Origin: REEB95 sp035275845
GTDB lineage: Bacteria > Pseudomonadota > Alphaproteobacteria > ATCC43930 > CGMCC-115725
DNA: 13,888 nt
NCBI GenBank assembly: GCA_035275845.1
Contig: DATEMD010000031.1
Span: 1 to 13,888 of the forward strand
Reading direction: 5' to 3'
In this document: positions 1 to 7,415 of the stretch, piece after piece
Position numbering within the stretch: the first letter of the stretch is position 1
How the letters are laid out: every line of letters starts with the position of its first letter
Translations under genes and position numbers: made by a program
Notes under the pieces: model-generated
The model's database searches: none
What the model saw: the letters and a program-made list of their open reading frames with translations, nothing else
Told to the model about the DNA's origin: nothing

Positions 1-1345
1 GGCCGTCGTCAATATCTCGACGACCCAGACGTTGCCGGAAAAAAGCGACAAGAACAGCCGCGGTCCTGACGTGCCGCAATTTCCGCCGGGCTCGCCGTTC
101 GAGGAATTCTTCAAAGACTTCCTGGACAAGAACCGGCCCGGTGGTCAACCGCAGGCACTGCCGCGGCACGCGACCTCGCTCGGCTCTGGATTCATCATCG
201 ATCCGTCGGGTCTGGTCGTGACCAACAATCACGTCATCGCCGACGCCGACCAGATCACCGTCACGTTGCAGGACGACACCAGCTTCAAAGCCGAAGTCGT
301 CGGCAAGGACGGCAAGACCGACCTAGCGTTGTTGCGCATCAAATCGTCGAAGCCGCTACCGTCCGTGAAGTTCGGCGACAGCGACAAATCGCGCGTCGGT
401 GATTGGGTGCTCGCGATCGGCAATCCGTTCGGCCTTGGCGGCACGGTCACCGCAGGCATCCTGTCGGCGCGTGCCCGCGAGATCAATTCGGGCCCCTACG
501 ACGATTTCCTTCAGACCGACGCCGCGATCAACCGCGGCAATTCGGGTGGCCCGATGTTCAACATGGACGGCGACGTCATCGGCATCAACACCGCGATCTT
601 CTCGCCATCGGGCGGCTCGATCGGCATCGGCTTCGCGATTCCGGCGAGTGAAGCGAAACCCGTCATCGAGCAGATTCAGAAATACGGCCATCCGCGCCGC
701 GGTTGGCTCGGCGTCAATATCCAGAGCGTGACCGACGAGATCGCCGAAAGCCTCGGTCTCGACAAGCCCAAGGGCGCACTCATTGCCAGCGTGTTCGACG
801 GCGGTCCGGCGCAAAAGTCAGGTATTCAGCCCGGCGATGTCGTGCTCACCTTCGACGGCAAACCGGTGATCGACATGCGGCATCTGCCGCGCATCGTCGC
901 CGAGACGCCGATCGACAAGAGTGTCAAGGTGACGGTGTGGCGCAAGCACAAGGAGCTGACGCTCGACGTCAAGGTCGGCGAGCTCAAGGACAATGTCGAG
1001 CAGGCCTCGGCAACGGCCAAACAACCGGCGCCGGCGCCTGGCACGGCGGTCAAAACGCTCGGGCTTTCGGTTGCTGACCTGACACCCGAACTGCGCGAGC
1101 GCTATCAACTCGCGGACGACAGCGCCGGCGTTGTGGTCACCGACATCGACAAGGATGGTCCGGCCGCCGAAAAAGGCATGCGCGCCGGCGATGTCATCAC
1201 CGAGGTTGCTCAGGAATCCGTCAAGACGCCCGCCGACGTGGTCAAAAAGGTCGACGCCGCGACCAAGGCCGGTCGCAAATCGGTGCTGCTGCTGGTTGAT
1301 CGGCAAGGCGATTTGCGCTTCTACGCCTTGAAGGTCGGCAGCTGA
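1..1345 (+). CDS. degP: Do/DegP-family periplasmic serine protease (5' end outside window)
   Basis: Trypsin-like HtrA/Do protease that degrades or refolds damaged envelope proteins in the periplasm. The reading frame is already open at base 2 and begins AVVNISTTQT, which is interior HtrA sequence. The true start and signal peptide therefore lie upstream, and the TTG at 32 is not a start. Numbering from the first complete codon, the catalytic triad is His77 (TNNHVI), Asp107 (TDLALL) and Ser181 (RGNSGGP). A first PDZ domain spans about 233-328, and a second about 352-445 after a Pro/Ala-rich linker (about 335-350). Two PDZ domains separate DegP/DegQ (Do type) from the single-PDZ DegS. The 447 visible residues fit a protein of about 480-510 aa. 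It converges with the MarC-family gene, leaving 7 bp between stops. In related alphaproteobacteria hflK-hflC often precede such a gene, but that lies outside the window. DegP, DegQ and MucD cannot be told apart from sequence alone. Confidence 0.95.
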   Translation, partial: AVVNISTTQTLPEKSDKNSRGPDVPQFPPGSPFEEFFKDFLDKNRPGGQPQALPRHATSLGSGFIIDPSGLVVTNNHVIADADQITVTLQDDTSFKAEVVGKDGKTDLALLRIKSSKPLPSVKFGDSDKSRVGDWVLAIGNPFGLGGTVTAGILSARAREINSGPYDDFLQTDAAINRGNSGGPMFNMDGDVIGINTAIFSPSGGSIGIGFAIPASEAKPVIEQIQKYGHPRRGWLGVNIQSVTDEIAESLGLDKPKGALIASVFDGGPAQKSGIQPGDVVLTFDGKPVIDMRHLPRIVAETPIDKSVKVTVWRKHKELTLDVKVGELKDNVEQASATAKQPAPAPGTAVKTLGLSVADLTPELRERYQLADDSAGVVVTDIDKDGPAAEKGMRAGDVITEVAQESVKTPADVVKKVDAATKAGRKSVLLLVDRQGDLRFYALKVGS

Positions 1346-1352
1346 GCCGCGG

Positions 1353-1958
1353 TCAGCCGAACGGGCGGAAGGCCTGCTCGAGCGCGGCGAGGATGTACTG
1401 CGTCGCGAGCGCGGCGAGGATCAGCCCCATGACGCGGCTGATGATGTTGACGCCGGCGTCGCGCAGCAGCCGGTGCGCCCAACGTGCGCCCAGCAGGCAC
1501 GCGAGCGTCACGGCTAGCACGATCACCACCAGCATGCCGACCATGAGCAGATCGCTGGGCGTGTAGGTGTCGGTGTCCGTCAACAGCATGACGGTCATGA
1601 TCGACTTAGGGCCGGCGATATAGGGAATCGCCAGCGGGTAGACCGCTGGATTGCGGCCGTTGCCGGCGTTGCGGCGCACCGTTTCGTCGAGCACCATCCG
1701 CAACGACATGATCAGGAGAACGAGGCCGGCGGCGATCTGGAAGGCGTGCATTTCGATGCCGAGCGCCGCCAGCACCGCGTGGCCGACGGCGGTGAACGCC
1801 AGCAGCACACCGCCGGCGATCAGCACCGCCTGGATCGCCACCCGGCGTTTGGCCGCCGCGCCGAGCTTGGCGGTGGCGACGACAAATTCCGGCACCACCA
1901 GAACCGGATTAACCGCCACCAGCAGCAGGACGAAATTCTGCAACAGCTGTTGCGTCAT
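1353..1958 (-). CDS. MarC-family integral membrane protein
   Basis: A 201-aa, very hydrophobic protein of the MarC family (UPF0056, YchE/YhgN-like) in the inner membrane. Six membrane segments are visible at about residues 5-27, 41-63, 70-90, 105-126, 137-158 and 172-195. The family-typical patterns are an early NP...VPEF loop (17-25) and a mid-protein LAIPYIAGPKSIM stretch (109-121). A good ribosome site (GAGGGGGA on the minus strand, about 5 nt upstream) supports the ATG at 1956-1958. The gene lies 51 bp downstream of serB on the same strand, so the two are probably co-transcribed. The molecular function of MarC proteins is not established. Despite the name, E. coli MarC was later found not to contribute to multiple antibiotic resistance, so no transport substrate should be inferred. 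Confidence 0.88.
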   Translation of the reverse strand: MTQQLLQNFVLLLVAVNPVLVVPEFVVATAKLGAAAKRRVAIQAVLIAGGVLLAFTAVGHAVLAALGIEMHAFQIAAGLVLLIMSLRMVLDETVRRNAGNGRNPAVYPLAIPYIAGPKSIMTVMLLTDTDTYTPSDLLMVGMLVVIVLAVTLACLLGARWAHRLLRDAGVNIISRVMGLILAALATQYILAALEQAFRPFG

Positions 1959-2009
1959 GCGCTCCCCCTCGTGGCCGCGCCATGATAGCCGTGCCGCGGC
2001 CGATCTGCA

Positions 2010-2918
2010 TCAGCCGCCGACGATTTCGTCCTGGTGGTAGCCCTGGGCAAACAGCGCCGCGGTCAAATCCGCATGGTCGATTCGATGGCGCGCGCGCGGT
2101 GCGACGTTGGGGTGCGAATGAAAGGCGATGCCGAGTCCGGCGGCGCCGATCATCGGCAGGTCGTTGTCGCCGTCGCCGATGGCGAGCGTGTCGGCGAGCT
2201 TGAGGCTGCGTTCCGCCGCCGTCTGCGTCAACGTCGCGAGCTTGCTGTCGCGGGTTAGGATCGGCTCGGTGACGCCGGCGATGGTGCCATCCTCGATCAC
2301 GAGCCGGTTGGCGAAAACCCGGTCGAAGCCGATCTGCCGAGCCACCGGGTCGGCAAAGACGGTGAAACCGCCCGAGACCAGCAGCGTCAACGCACCGTGC
2401 TTGCGCATGGTCGCGACCATCGCCTTGGCGCCGGCCGTGATGCGAATACGCGCTGCGGCCCGGTCGAGTAATGTCGTCGGCTTACCGCGTAGGAGCGCGA
2501 CGCGCTCGCGCAGGGTCGTGGCGAAGTCGAGTTCGCCGTTCATGGTACGTCGCGTGATCTCGGCGATCTGTTTCTCGATGCCGGCGAATTTTGCGATCTC
2601 CACCAGCATCTCGTTGGCGATCGCGGTCGCTTCCATGTCGGATAGCAGCAGGCGCTTCCGGCGATCCGCCGCTGGTTGTGCCAATGCATCGACAGGCGGC
2701 CCGTCGAAGCCGAGCTTTAGGCTTGTGCGCACCGCTGCTTCGGCCTGGTCGGGATCGAGCCCGTCGAACGGAACGTCGACGGCGCGCCGCCCCGCCAGCC
2801 AATCGGCGGAACCGAGCTTCGCGCCCAACCGGTCGAGCGCGCGTGCGGCTTCGTCGACCCAGGGCTGCGCATCCGCCTTGGCATCGGCCGCGATTACGGT
2901 GAGGACGCTTGCCGCCAT
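2010..2918 (-). CDS. serB: Phosphoserine phosphatase SerB, with altered motif I
   Basis: HAD-superfamily phosphatase catalysing the last step of serine synthesis (phosphoserine to serine plus phosphate) in the cytoplasm. It has 302 aa, with an N-terminal regulatory-like region of about 85 residues and then the catalytic domain, a length usual for alphaproteobacterial SerB. Motif I reads SDMEAT: Asp94 is the phospho-acceptor, but the usual acid/base Asp is Glu96 and the usual Ser is Ala97. The remaining motifs are intact: NEM with a substrate-binding Glu (103), MNGELDF (126-132), motif II SGGF (182-185), the motif III Lys (226) and motif IV GDGDNDLPMI (248-257). AAGG-type spacing (AAGGG about 6 nt upstream of ATG at 2916-2918) supports the start. 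It diverges from miaA and leads into the MarC-family gene. The identity is strong across the whole catalytic domain. The motif I change could alter rate or specificity, so a related HAD phosphatase with another substrate is possible. Confidence 0.9.
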   Translation of the reverse strand: MAASVLTVIAADAKADAQPWVDEAARALDRLGAKLGSADWLAGRRAVDVPFDGLDPDQAEAAVRTSLKLGFDGPPVDALAQPAADRRKRLLLSDMEATAIANEMLVEIAKFAGIEKQIAEITRRTMNGELDFATTLRERVALLRGKPTTLLDRAAARIRITAGAKAMVATMRKHGALTLLVSGGFTVFADPVARQIGFDRVFANRLVIEDGTIAGVTEPILTRDSKLATLTQTAAERSLKLADTLAIGDGDNDLPMIGAAGLGIAFHSHPNVAPRARHRIDHADLTAALFAQGYHQDEIVGG

Positions 2919-2984
2919 ACGCGCCCTTATCGCCCGCCGGCACCGGCGAAGGCAAGACGTCGGCCGGCGTGTTAGAAATCCGGT

Positions 2985-3947
2985 ATGGCGTCAGATGAAC
3001 AGCCGGTGATCGTCATTGCCGGCCCGACGGCGAGCGGCAAGTCGCGGCTCGCCCTTGCCGTTGCGCGCGAATTCGCCGGCACGATCATCAATGCCGATAG
3101 CATGCAGGTTTATCGCGATTTACGCGTGCTGACGGCGCGGCCGTCTGACGACGAATTGGCATCCGCGCCGCACCAGCTTTATGGCGTGATCGACGCCGCC
3201 GAAAGCTGTTCGGCCGGACGATGGCGCGATCTGACGCTGATCGAAATCGCGCGTGCGCGCTGCGAACGGCGCCTCCCAATCCTCGTCGGCGGCACAGGCC
3301 TCTATTTATCAGCGCTGCTCGAGGGCATCGCCGACATTCCGGCGGTGCCTGCGGCGGTCGTCGCCGAGGCAAGGGCGTTGCATGCGCAGCTCGGTGGCGA
3401 GAAATTTCGCCGTGCGCTGGCGGCGCTCGATCCGACCTTGGCAGCGAAACTGCCGGCCGCCGATACGCAGCGCCTGGTACGCGCTTTCGCCGTCGTCCGC
3501 GCGACGGGCATTCCGCTCAGTGTGTGGCAGCAGCGCCAGACGCCGCATCGCGGACCGGTAGCTGGCGCCGTGGTCTTGCTGCCGCCGCGCGACGCCCTTT
3601 ACGCGGCGAGCGACCAGCGGCTCGAGCGCATGTTCGCTGGCGGCGCGATCGACGAGGTGCGCGTTCTACTCGCCCGGCATCTGTCGCCGCTGCTGCCGGC
3701 AATGAAGGCGGTCGGTATGCGCGAGATCGGCGGCTATCTCGCCAGTGAATACCCGCGGGACACGGCGCTCGCTGCAGCGCAGCAAGCGACCCGGCGTTAC
3801 GCTAAACGGCAGTACACATGGTTCCGCAACCGCCTGCCGATAAGCAAGAAACTACGAAAAATGGTCTTGGATACGCAATTTTCGGAAAAGTCATTGGCTG
3901 AAATATTTTCATTTATTCGTCAGTTTTTGTTGACCGAGTCTAAGTAG
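2985..3947 (+). CDS. miaA: tRNA dimethylallyltransferase MiaA
   Basis: Transfers the dimethylallyl group to N6 of adenosine 37 in tRNAs that read codons starting with U. The protein has 320 aa, usual for the family. Visible landmarks are the P-loop GPTASGKS (13-20), the NADSMQVYR block (36-44), which binds dimethylallyl diphosphate and the target base, VGGTGLYLSALLEG (101-114), QRLVRAFAV (162-170), and the tRNA-contacting Arg/Lys-rich RRYAKRQYTWFRN (270-282). The ATG at 2985 is the only sensible start, although its ribosome site is poor. The last 35 codons (from about 3840) are AT-rich, about 35% GC, unlike the rest of the gene, and encode a Lys/Phe-rich tail beyond the conserved core. That tail may be shaped by promoter sequence needed for ilvB, which follows 115 bp after the stop. 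MiaA often neighbours hfq, but no hfq is present here. Confidence 0.96.
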   Translation: MASDEQPVIVIAGPTASGKSRLALAVAREFAGTIINADSMQVYRDLRVLTARPSDDELASAPHQLYGVIDAAESCSAGRWRDLTLIEIARARCERRLPILVGGTGLYLSALLEGIADIPAVPAAVVAEARALHAQLGGEKFRRALAALDPTLAAKLPAADTQRLVRAFAVVRATGIPLSVWQQRQTPHRGPVAGAVVLLPPRDALYAASDQRLERMFAGGAIDEVRVLLARHLSPLLPAMKAVGMREIGGYLASEYPRDTALAAAQQATRRYAKRQYTWFRNRLPISKKLRKMVLDTQFSEKSLAEIFSFIRQFLLTESK

Positions 3948-3958
3948 CCCTCTACGCT
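3930..3958 (+). promoter_or_regulatory. Possible sigma70-type promoter for ilvB
   Basis: TTGACC at 3930-3935 matches five of six bases of the -35 consensus. Seventeen bases later TACGCT (3953-3958) is a weak -10 element. The element overlaps the miaA stop codon and sits in the only strongly AT-rich stretch of the window. It would start transcripts near 3965, giving an ilvB leader of about 100 nt. The -10 box is poor, so the exact position is uncertain; another hexamer in the AT-rich block could serve instead. Confidence 0.35.
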
Positions 3959-3991
3959 TCGATTTTTCGCGGCAAAGCGGCCCGTTCGCGG

Positions 3992-4023
3992 CCCTTTCCC
4001 TGCATTTGGCAGGGATCAGAGGG
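3992..4023 (+). promoter_or_regulatory. Imperfect hairpin in the ilvB leader
   Basis: A perfect 7-bp stem, 3997-4003 (TCCCTGC) with 4009-4015 (GCAGGGA), encloses the 5-base loop ATTTG. A second 4-bp segment (3992-3995 CCCT with 4020-4023 AGGG) extends it past a small internal loop. It lies about 40 nt before the ilvB start. There is no U-run after it and I find no leader peptide rich in Ile, Leu or Val codons, so classical attenuation is not shown. It could be a leader structure controlling ilvB, or a weak terminator for miaA. Confidence 0.35.
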
Positions 4024-4048
4024 ACGAAGGGGACGCGTGTTCTTTTGT

Positions 4049-4054
4049 GCAGGG
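4049..4054 (+). promoter_or_regulatory. Ribosome binding site deciding the ilvB start
   Basis: GCAGGG sits 8 nt before the ATG at 4063. The upstream in-frame TTG at 4006 has no ribosome site and lies inside the leader hairpin, and the 19 codons between them do not resemble acetolactate synthase. The ATG is therefore preferred. Confidence 0.6.
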
Positions 4055-4062
4055 CAAGACGA

Positions 4063-5841
4063 ATGGCGGCGCAACCGGAAATCCGGGAGTTGAACGGAGC
4101 CGAAATCGTGATCCGCGCCTTGATCGATCAGGGCGTCGACGTTGTTTTCGGCTATCCCGGTGGCGCCGTGTTGCCGATCTACGACGCGCTGTTCAAGCAG
4201 AACCGCCTGCGCCACATCTTGGTGCGACACGAGCAGGGCGCGGTGCACGCCGCCGAAGGTTATGCGCGCTCGTCGGGCAAGGTTGGCGTCGTGTTGGTCA
4301 CCAGTGGGCCGGGCGCGACCAATGCGGTCACCGGCCTCACCGACGCGCTGATGGATTCCGTGCCGGTTGTCTGTCTCACCGGCCAGGTGCCGACGCATCT
4401 CATCGGCAACGACGCGTTCCAGGAGGCCGACACCACCGGCATTACCCGGCCGTGCACCAAACACAATTATCTGGTGAAAGACGTCAACGATCTGGCACGC
4501 GTCCTCCACGAAGCGTTCACGGTCGCGCGTACCGGCCGGCCGGGCCCCGTCGTCGTCGATCTTCCCAAGGACGTGTTGTTCGCGAACGGCCTCTACGTGC
4601 CGCCGGAGAGCGTTCCTGTGCGCAAATCCTACCGGCCGCAAACCAAACCGGAGGCGGCCCGGATTGCGGCGGCGGCTCAATTGATCATGACGGCGAAGAA
4701 GCCGTTGTTTTACGCGGGCGGTGGCCTGATCAATTCCGGTCCGCGCGCCTGCACGCTGTTCACCGAACTCGCCCGTCTCACCGGCTTTCCGGTGACGTTG
4801 ACCCTGATGGGGCTTGGCGCTTATCCGGCGACGGACAAGCAGTGTCTCGGCCTCGTCGGCATGCACGGCACGTTCGAATCGAACAACGCGATGCACGATT
4901 GCGATCTGATGATCAACATCGGCGCCCGCTTCGACGACCGTGTCACCGGCAAGGTCGCTGCCTTCGCGCCGCATTCGCGCAAGATACACGTCGACATCGA
5001 TCCATCGTCGATCAACAAGAACGTGCGCGTCGATCTCGCCATCGTCGGCGATTGTACCGAAGTGCTGACGGCGCTGCTCGCCGAGCTTAAGGCGCAAAAG
5101 TACAAAGCGGATCCGGCGCGCATCGCGCCGTGGTGGAAGCAGATCGAAACCTGGCGCAAGCGCGACAGCCTGCATTACGCCAAATCCGACGCGATCATCA
5201 AGCCCCAATACGCGATCGAACGGCTCTACGCCTTGACGCGCGACCGCGACGTCTTCATCACGACGGAAGTCGGTCAGCACCAGATGTGGGCGGCGCAGCT
5301 CTTCAAGTTCGACCAGCCGTTCCACTGGATGACGTCGGGCGGCCTCGGCACCATGGGTTACGGTCTGCCGGCGGCGATGGGCGTACAGCTCGCGCATCCC
5401 GATGCGCTGGTCATCGACATCGCCGGCGAGGCGTCGATCCTGATGAACATTCAAGAGATGTCGACCATCTGCCAGTACCGCCTGCCGGTGAAGGCGTTCA
5501 TCCTGAACAACCAGTACATGGGCATGGTGCGGCAGTGGCAGGAGTTGCTGCACGGCGGGCGCTATTCGGAGAGTTACACCGCGGCGTTGCCGGATTTCGT
5601 CAAGCTCGCCGAAGCGTTCGGCGCGGTTGGCATGCGCGCTGAGAAGCCGGCGGACGTCGATCGCGTCATCAAGGAGATGATCGCGGTGGACCGCCCGGTG
5701 ATCGTCGACGTCCAGGTCGATCCGGCGGAAAACTGTTTCCCGATGATCCCGTCGGGCGCGGCGCACAACGAAATGTTGCTCGGTCCCGAGGACAAACAGG
5801 CATCCGGCCCGATCTCGGAAGAGGGCATGGTCCTGGTCTGA
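4063..5841 (+). CDS. ilvB: Acetolactate synthase large (catalytic) subunit
   Basis: Thiamine-diphosphate enzyme that condenses two pyruvates to acetolactate, or pyruvate with 2-oxobutyrate to acetohydroxybutyrate: the first common step of valine, leucine and isoleucine synthesis. It has 592 aa, as expected. The N-terminal ThDP domain (about 9-175) contains FGYPGGAVLPIYDAL (29-43) and the cofactor-activating Glu57 in RHEQGAVHAAEGYAR. The central FAD-related domain is about 200-335. The C-terminal ThDP domain (about 395-545) contains MTSGGLGTMGYGLPAA and ends with the NCFPMIPSGAAHNEMLLG block. The diphosphate/Mg motif reads AGEAS, with Glu456 where most members have Asp, followed 27 residues later by Asn483 in LNNQYMGM. 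ATG at 4063 was chosen for its ribosome site and fit to the family. ilvN starts 7 bp after the stop, so the holoenzyme subunits are translated from one mRNA. ilvI or ilvG would be equally valid paralogue names. Confidence 0.96.
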   Translation: MAAQPEIRELNGAEIVIRALIDQGVDVVFGYPGGAVLPIYDALFKQNRLRHILVRHEQGAVHAAEGYARSSGKVGVVLVTSGPGATNAVTGLTDALMDSVPVVCLTGQVPTHLIGNDAFQEADTTGITRPCTKHNYLVKDVNDLARVLHEAFTVARTGRPGPVVVDLPKDVLFANGLYVPPESVPVRKSYRPQTKPEAARIAAAAQLIMTAKKPLFYAGGGLINSGPRACTLFTELARLTGFPVTLTLMGLGAYPATDKQCLGLVGMHGTFESNNAMHDCDLMINIGARFDDRVTGKVAAFAPHSRKIHVDIDPSSINKNVRVDLAIVGDCTEVLTALLAELKAQKYKADPARIAPWWKQIETWRKRDSLHYAKSDAIIKPQYAIERLYALTRDRDVFITTEVGQHQMWAAQLFKFDQPFHWMTSGGLGTMGYGLPAAMGVQLAHPDALVIDIAGEASILMNIQEMSTICQYRLPVKAFILNNQYMGMVRQWQELLHGGRYSESYTAALPDFVKLAEAFGAVGMRAEKPADVDRVIKEMIAVDRPVIVDVQVDPAENCFPMIPSGAAHNEMLLGPEDKQASGPISEEGMVLV

Positions 5842-5848
5842 GATCGCG

Positions 5849-6361
5849 ATGACTGCTCCGGAAACCGTCGAAAAGCACACCATGGCCGTGCTCGTGGACA
5901 ACGAGCCCGGCGTGCTCGCGCGCGTCATCGGCCTGTTCTCGGGCCGTGGCTATAACATCGAAAGCCTCACCGTCGCCGAGACCGATCCCAAGAACAAACT
6001 GTCGCGCATCACCATTGTCACGTCGGGCACGCCGATGATCATCGAGCAGATCAAGGCGCAGCTGAACCGCATCGTGCCGGTGCACGGTGTGCACGATCTC
6101 GGCGAGGAGGGGGCGTTCGTCGAACGCGAACTCGCGCTGGTCAAGGTCACGGGCGGCGCGGAGACCCGCGCCGAAACCATGCGTGTCGCGGACATCTTCC
6201 ACGCCCGCGTGGTCGATACCACGCCCGAGAGCTATGTTTTCGAGATGACTGGCTCGACCGAGAAGCTCGACGCATTCATCAACTTGATGGCGCCGCTCGG
6301 CGTCGTCGATGTTTCCCGCACTGGCGTCGTCGCGATCTCGCGCGGCTCCGGCAAGTTCTGA
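5849..6361 (+). CDS. ilvN: Acetolactate synthase small (regulatory) subunit
   Basis: Regulatory partner of IlvB that raises its activity and usually carries valine feedback inhibition. The 170-aa length is typical of the IlvN/IlvH type with two domains. The N-terminal ACT domain (about 10-83) contains NEPGVLARVIGLFSGRGYN (18-36), the segment that forms the valine site between dimer partners. The C-terminal domain (about 95-165) carries the conserved ELALVKV, VADIFHARVVD and LMAPLGVVDVSRTG stretches. The ATG at 5849 is the first in frame and lies 7 bp after the ilvB stop. No strong ribosome site is visible, which suggests translational coupling. ilvH is the synonym used for homologues of the E. 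coli isozyme III subunit. Confidence 0.95.
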   Translation: MTAPETVEKHTMAVLVDNEPGVLARVIGLFSGRGYNIESLTVAETDPKNKLSRITIVTSGTPMIIEQIKAQLNRIVPVHGVHDLGEEGAFVERELALVKVTGGAETRAETMRVADIFHARVVDTTPESYVFEMTGSTEKLDAFINLMAPLGVVDVSRTGVVAISRGSGKF

Positions 6362-6380
6362 TCCAACCGTTTTCGCCTTC

Positions 6381-6387
6381 GGAGGAG
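6381..6387 (+). promoter_or_regulatory. Strong ribosome binding site of ilvC
   Basis: GGAGGAG lies 7 nt before the ATG at 6395. It is the strongest Shine-Dalgarno match in the window and fixes the ilvC start. Confidence 0.8.
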
Positions 6388-6394
6388 TTTTTCC

Positions 6395-7414
6395 ATGCGT
6401 GTTTATTACGATCGCGACGCCGACGTGAACCTGATCAAGGGCAAGAAGGTCCTGGTCGTCGGTTATGGCAGCCAAGGCCACGCCCATGCCATGAACCTGC
6501 GCGACAGCGGCGTGAAAGAAGTGCGCGTCGCGCTGCGACCCGGCTCGGCCACCGCCAAGAAGGCGGAGGCGGCGAAGTTCCAGGTCGTTTCGCCCGCCGA
6601 TGGCGCCAAATGGGCGGACGTGGTCATGGTTCTCACGCCCGACGAACTCCAGGCCAAGCTCTACAACGACGATTTGAAGCCGAACATGCGGCCGGACACA
6701 GCGCTCGCTTTTGCACACGGCTTCAACATCCATTTCAAGCTGATCGAGCCGCGTCCCGACATGGACGTGTTCATGATCGCGCCTAAAGGGCCCGGTCACA
6801 CTGTGCGCGCGGAATACGTGCGCGGCGGTGGCGTGCCGTGTCTCGTCGCGGTGGCGCAAAATCCGTCAGCCAATGCGCTCGAACTCGCGCTCAGCTACGC
6901 TTCGGCGATCGGTGGCGGCCGCGCCGGCGTGATCGAGACGACCTTCAAGGAAGAGTGCGAAACCGATCTCTTCGGCGAGCAATGCGTTCTGTGCGGCGGC
7001 CTCAGCTCTTTGATCATGGCCGGCTATGAAACGCTGGTCGAGGCGGGCTATGCGCCGGAGATGGCGTACTTCGAGTGCCTGCACGAAGTGAAATTGATCG
7101 TCGATTTGATGTACGAGGGCGGCATCGCCAACATGCGTTACTCGGTGTCGAACACGGCTGAGTACGGCGACTACACGAGCGGCCCACGCGTCATCGATGC
7201 GCGCGTGAAGGCGGAAATGAAGCGCGTGCTCGACGACATTCAGTCCGGACGCTTCGCGCGCGATTGGGTGCTCGAGAATGCAGCGGGGCAGGCGAGCTTC
7301 AAGGCGATGCGCCGGCGCGGCGCTGAACATCCGTTGGAGCAGATCGGCGAAAAACTGCGCGCCATGATGCCTTGGATTTCGGCTAACCGACTGGTCGACA
7401 AATCCAAGAACTAG
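6395..7414 (+). CDS. ilvC: Ketol-acid reductoisomerase, class I
   Basis: Converts acetolactate and acetohydroxybutyrate to the dihydroxy acids by Mg-dependent alkyl migration and NAD(P)H reduction, the step after IlvBN. At 339 aa it is the short class I form. The Rossmann part contains VVGYGSQGHAHAMNL (21-35). The following loop LRPGSAT (47-53) carries Arg48, Ser51 and Thr53, which suggests NADPH preference. His108 (AHGFN) and Lys131 (APKGPGH) are conserved near the active site. The all-helical knot domain provides the metal ligands Asp191 and Glu195 (DLFGEQ), Glu227 and Glu231 (FECLHE), and Ser252. It sits 33 bp downstream of ilvN on the same strand, so ilvBNC is most likely one operon. A GC-rich hairpin begins just after the stop. 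Confidence 0.97.
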   Translation: MRVYYDRDADVNLIKGKKVLVVGYGSQGHAHAMNLRDSGVKEVRVALRPGSATAKKAEAAKFQVVSPADGAKWADVVMVLTPDELQAKLYNDDLKPNMRPDTALAFAHGFNIHFKLIEPRPDMDVFMIAPKGPGHTVRAEYVRGGGVPCLVAVAQNPSANALELALSYASAIGGGRAGVIETTFKEECETDLFGEQCVLCGGLSSLIMAGYETLVEAGYAPEMAYFECLHEVKLIVDLMYEGGIANMRYSVSNTAEYGDYTSGPRVIDARVKAEMKRVLDDIQSGRFARDWVLENAAGQASFKAMRRRGAEHPLEQIGEKLRAMMPWISANRLVDKSKN

Positions 7415-7415
7415 C

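Noticed and set aside
32..34. TTG as the start of the degP product
   Set aside because: The frame is open to the window edge and encodes conserved HtrA interior residues (AVVNISTTQ) before it.
1341..1357. Small palindrome holding both convergent stop codons of degP and the MarC-family gene
   Set aside because: GCTGA pairs with TCAGC around 7 bases, but a 5-bp stem with no T-run on either side is too weak to call a bidirectional terminator.
3862..3947. Possible leader peptide for ilvB starting at ATG 3862
   Set aside because: It is simply the in-frame end of miaA. It has a few Leu and Ile codons but no run of them, and no independent ribosome site.
4006..4062. Extended ilvB start at TTG 4006
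   Set aside because: No ribosome site, it falls within the leader hairpin, and the extra residues do not match the family. ATG 4063 has GCAGGG at good spacing.
3952..5928. Minus-strand open frame of 658 codons antisense to ilvB
   Set aside because: It covers the whole of ilvB in antiphase and its product is rich in Arg, His and Asp with no recognisable fold. Long antisense frames are expected opposite high-GC genes that avoid certain codons.
5669..6859. Minus-strand open frame of 396 codons spanning ilvB, ilvN and ilvC
   Set aside because: It crosses three well-supported plus-strand genes and their gaps, with no protein-like features.
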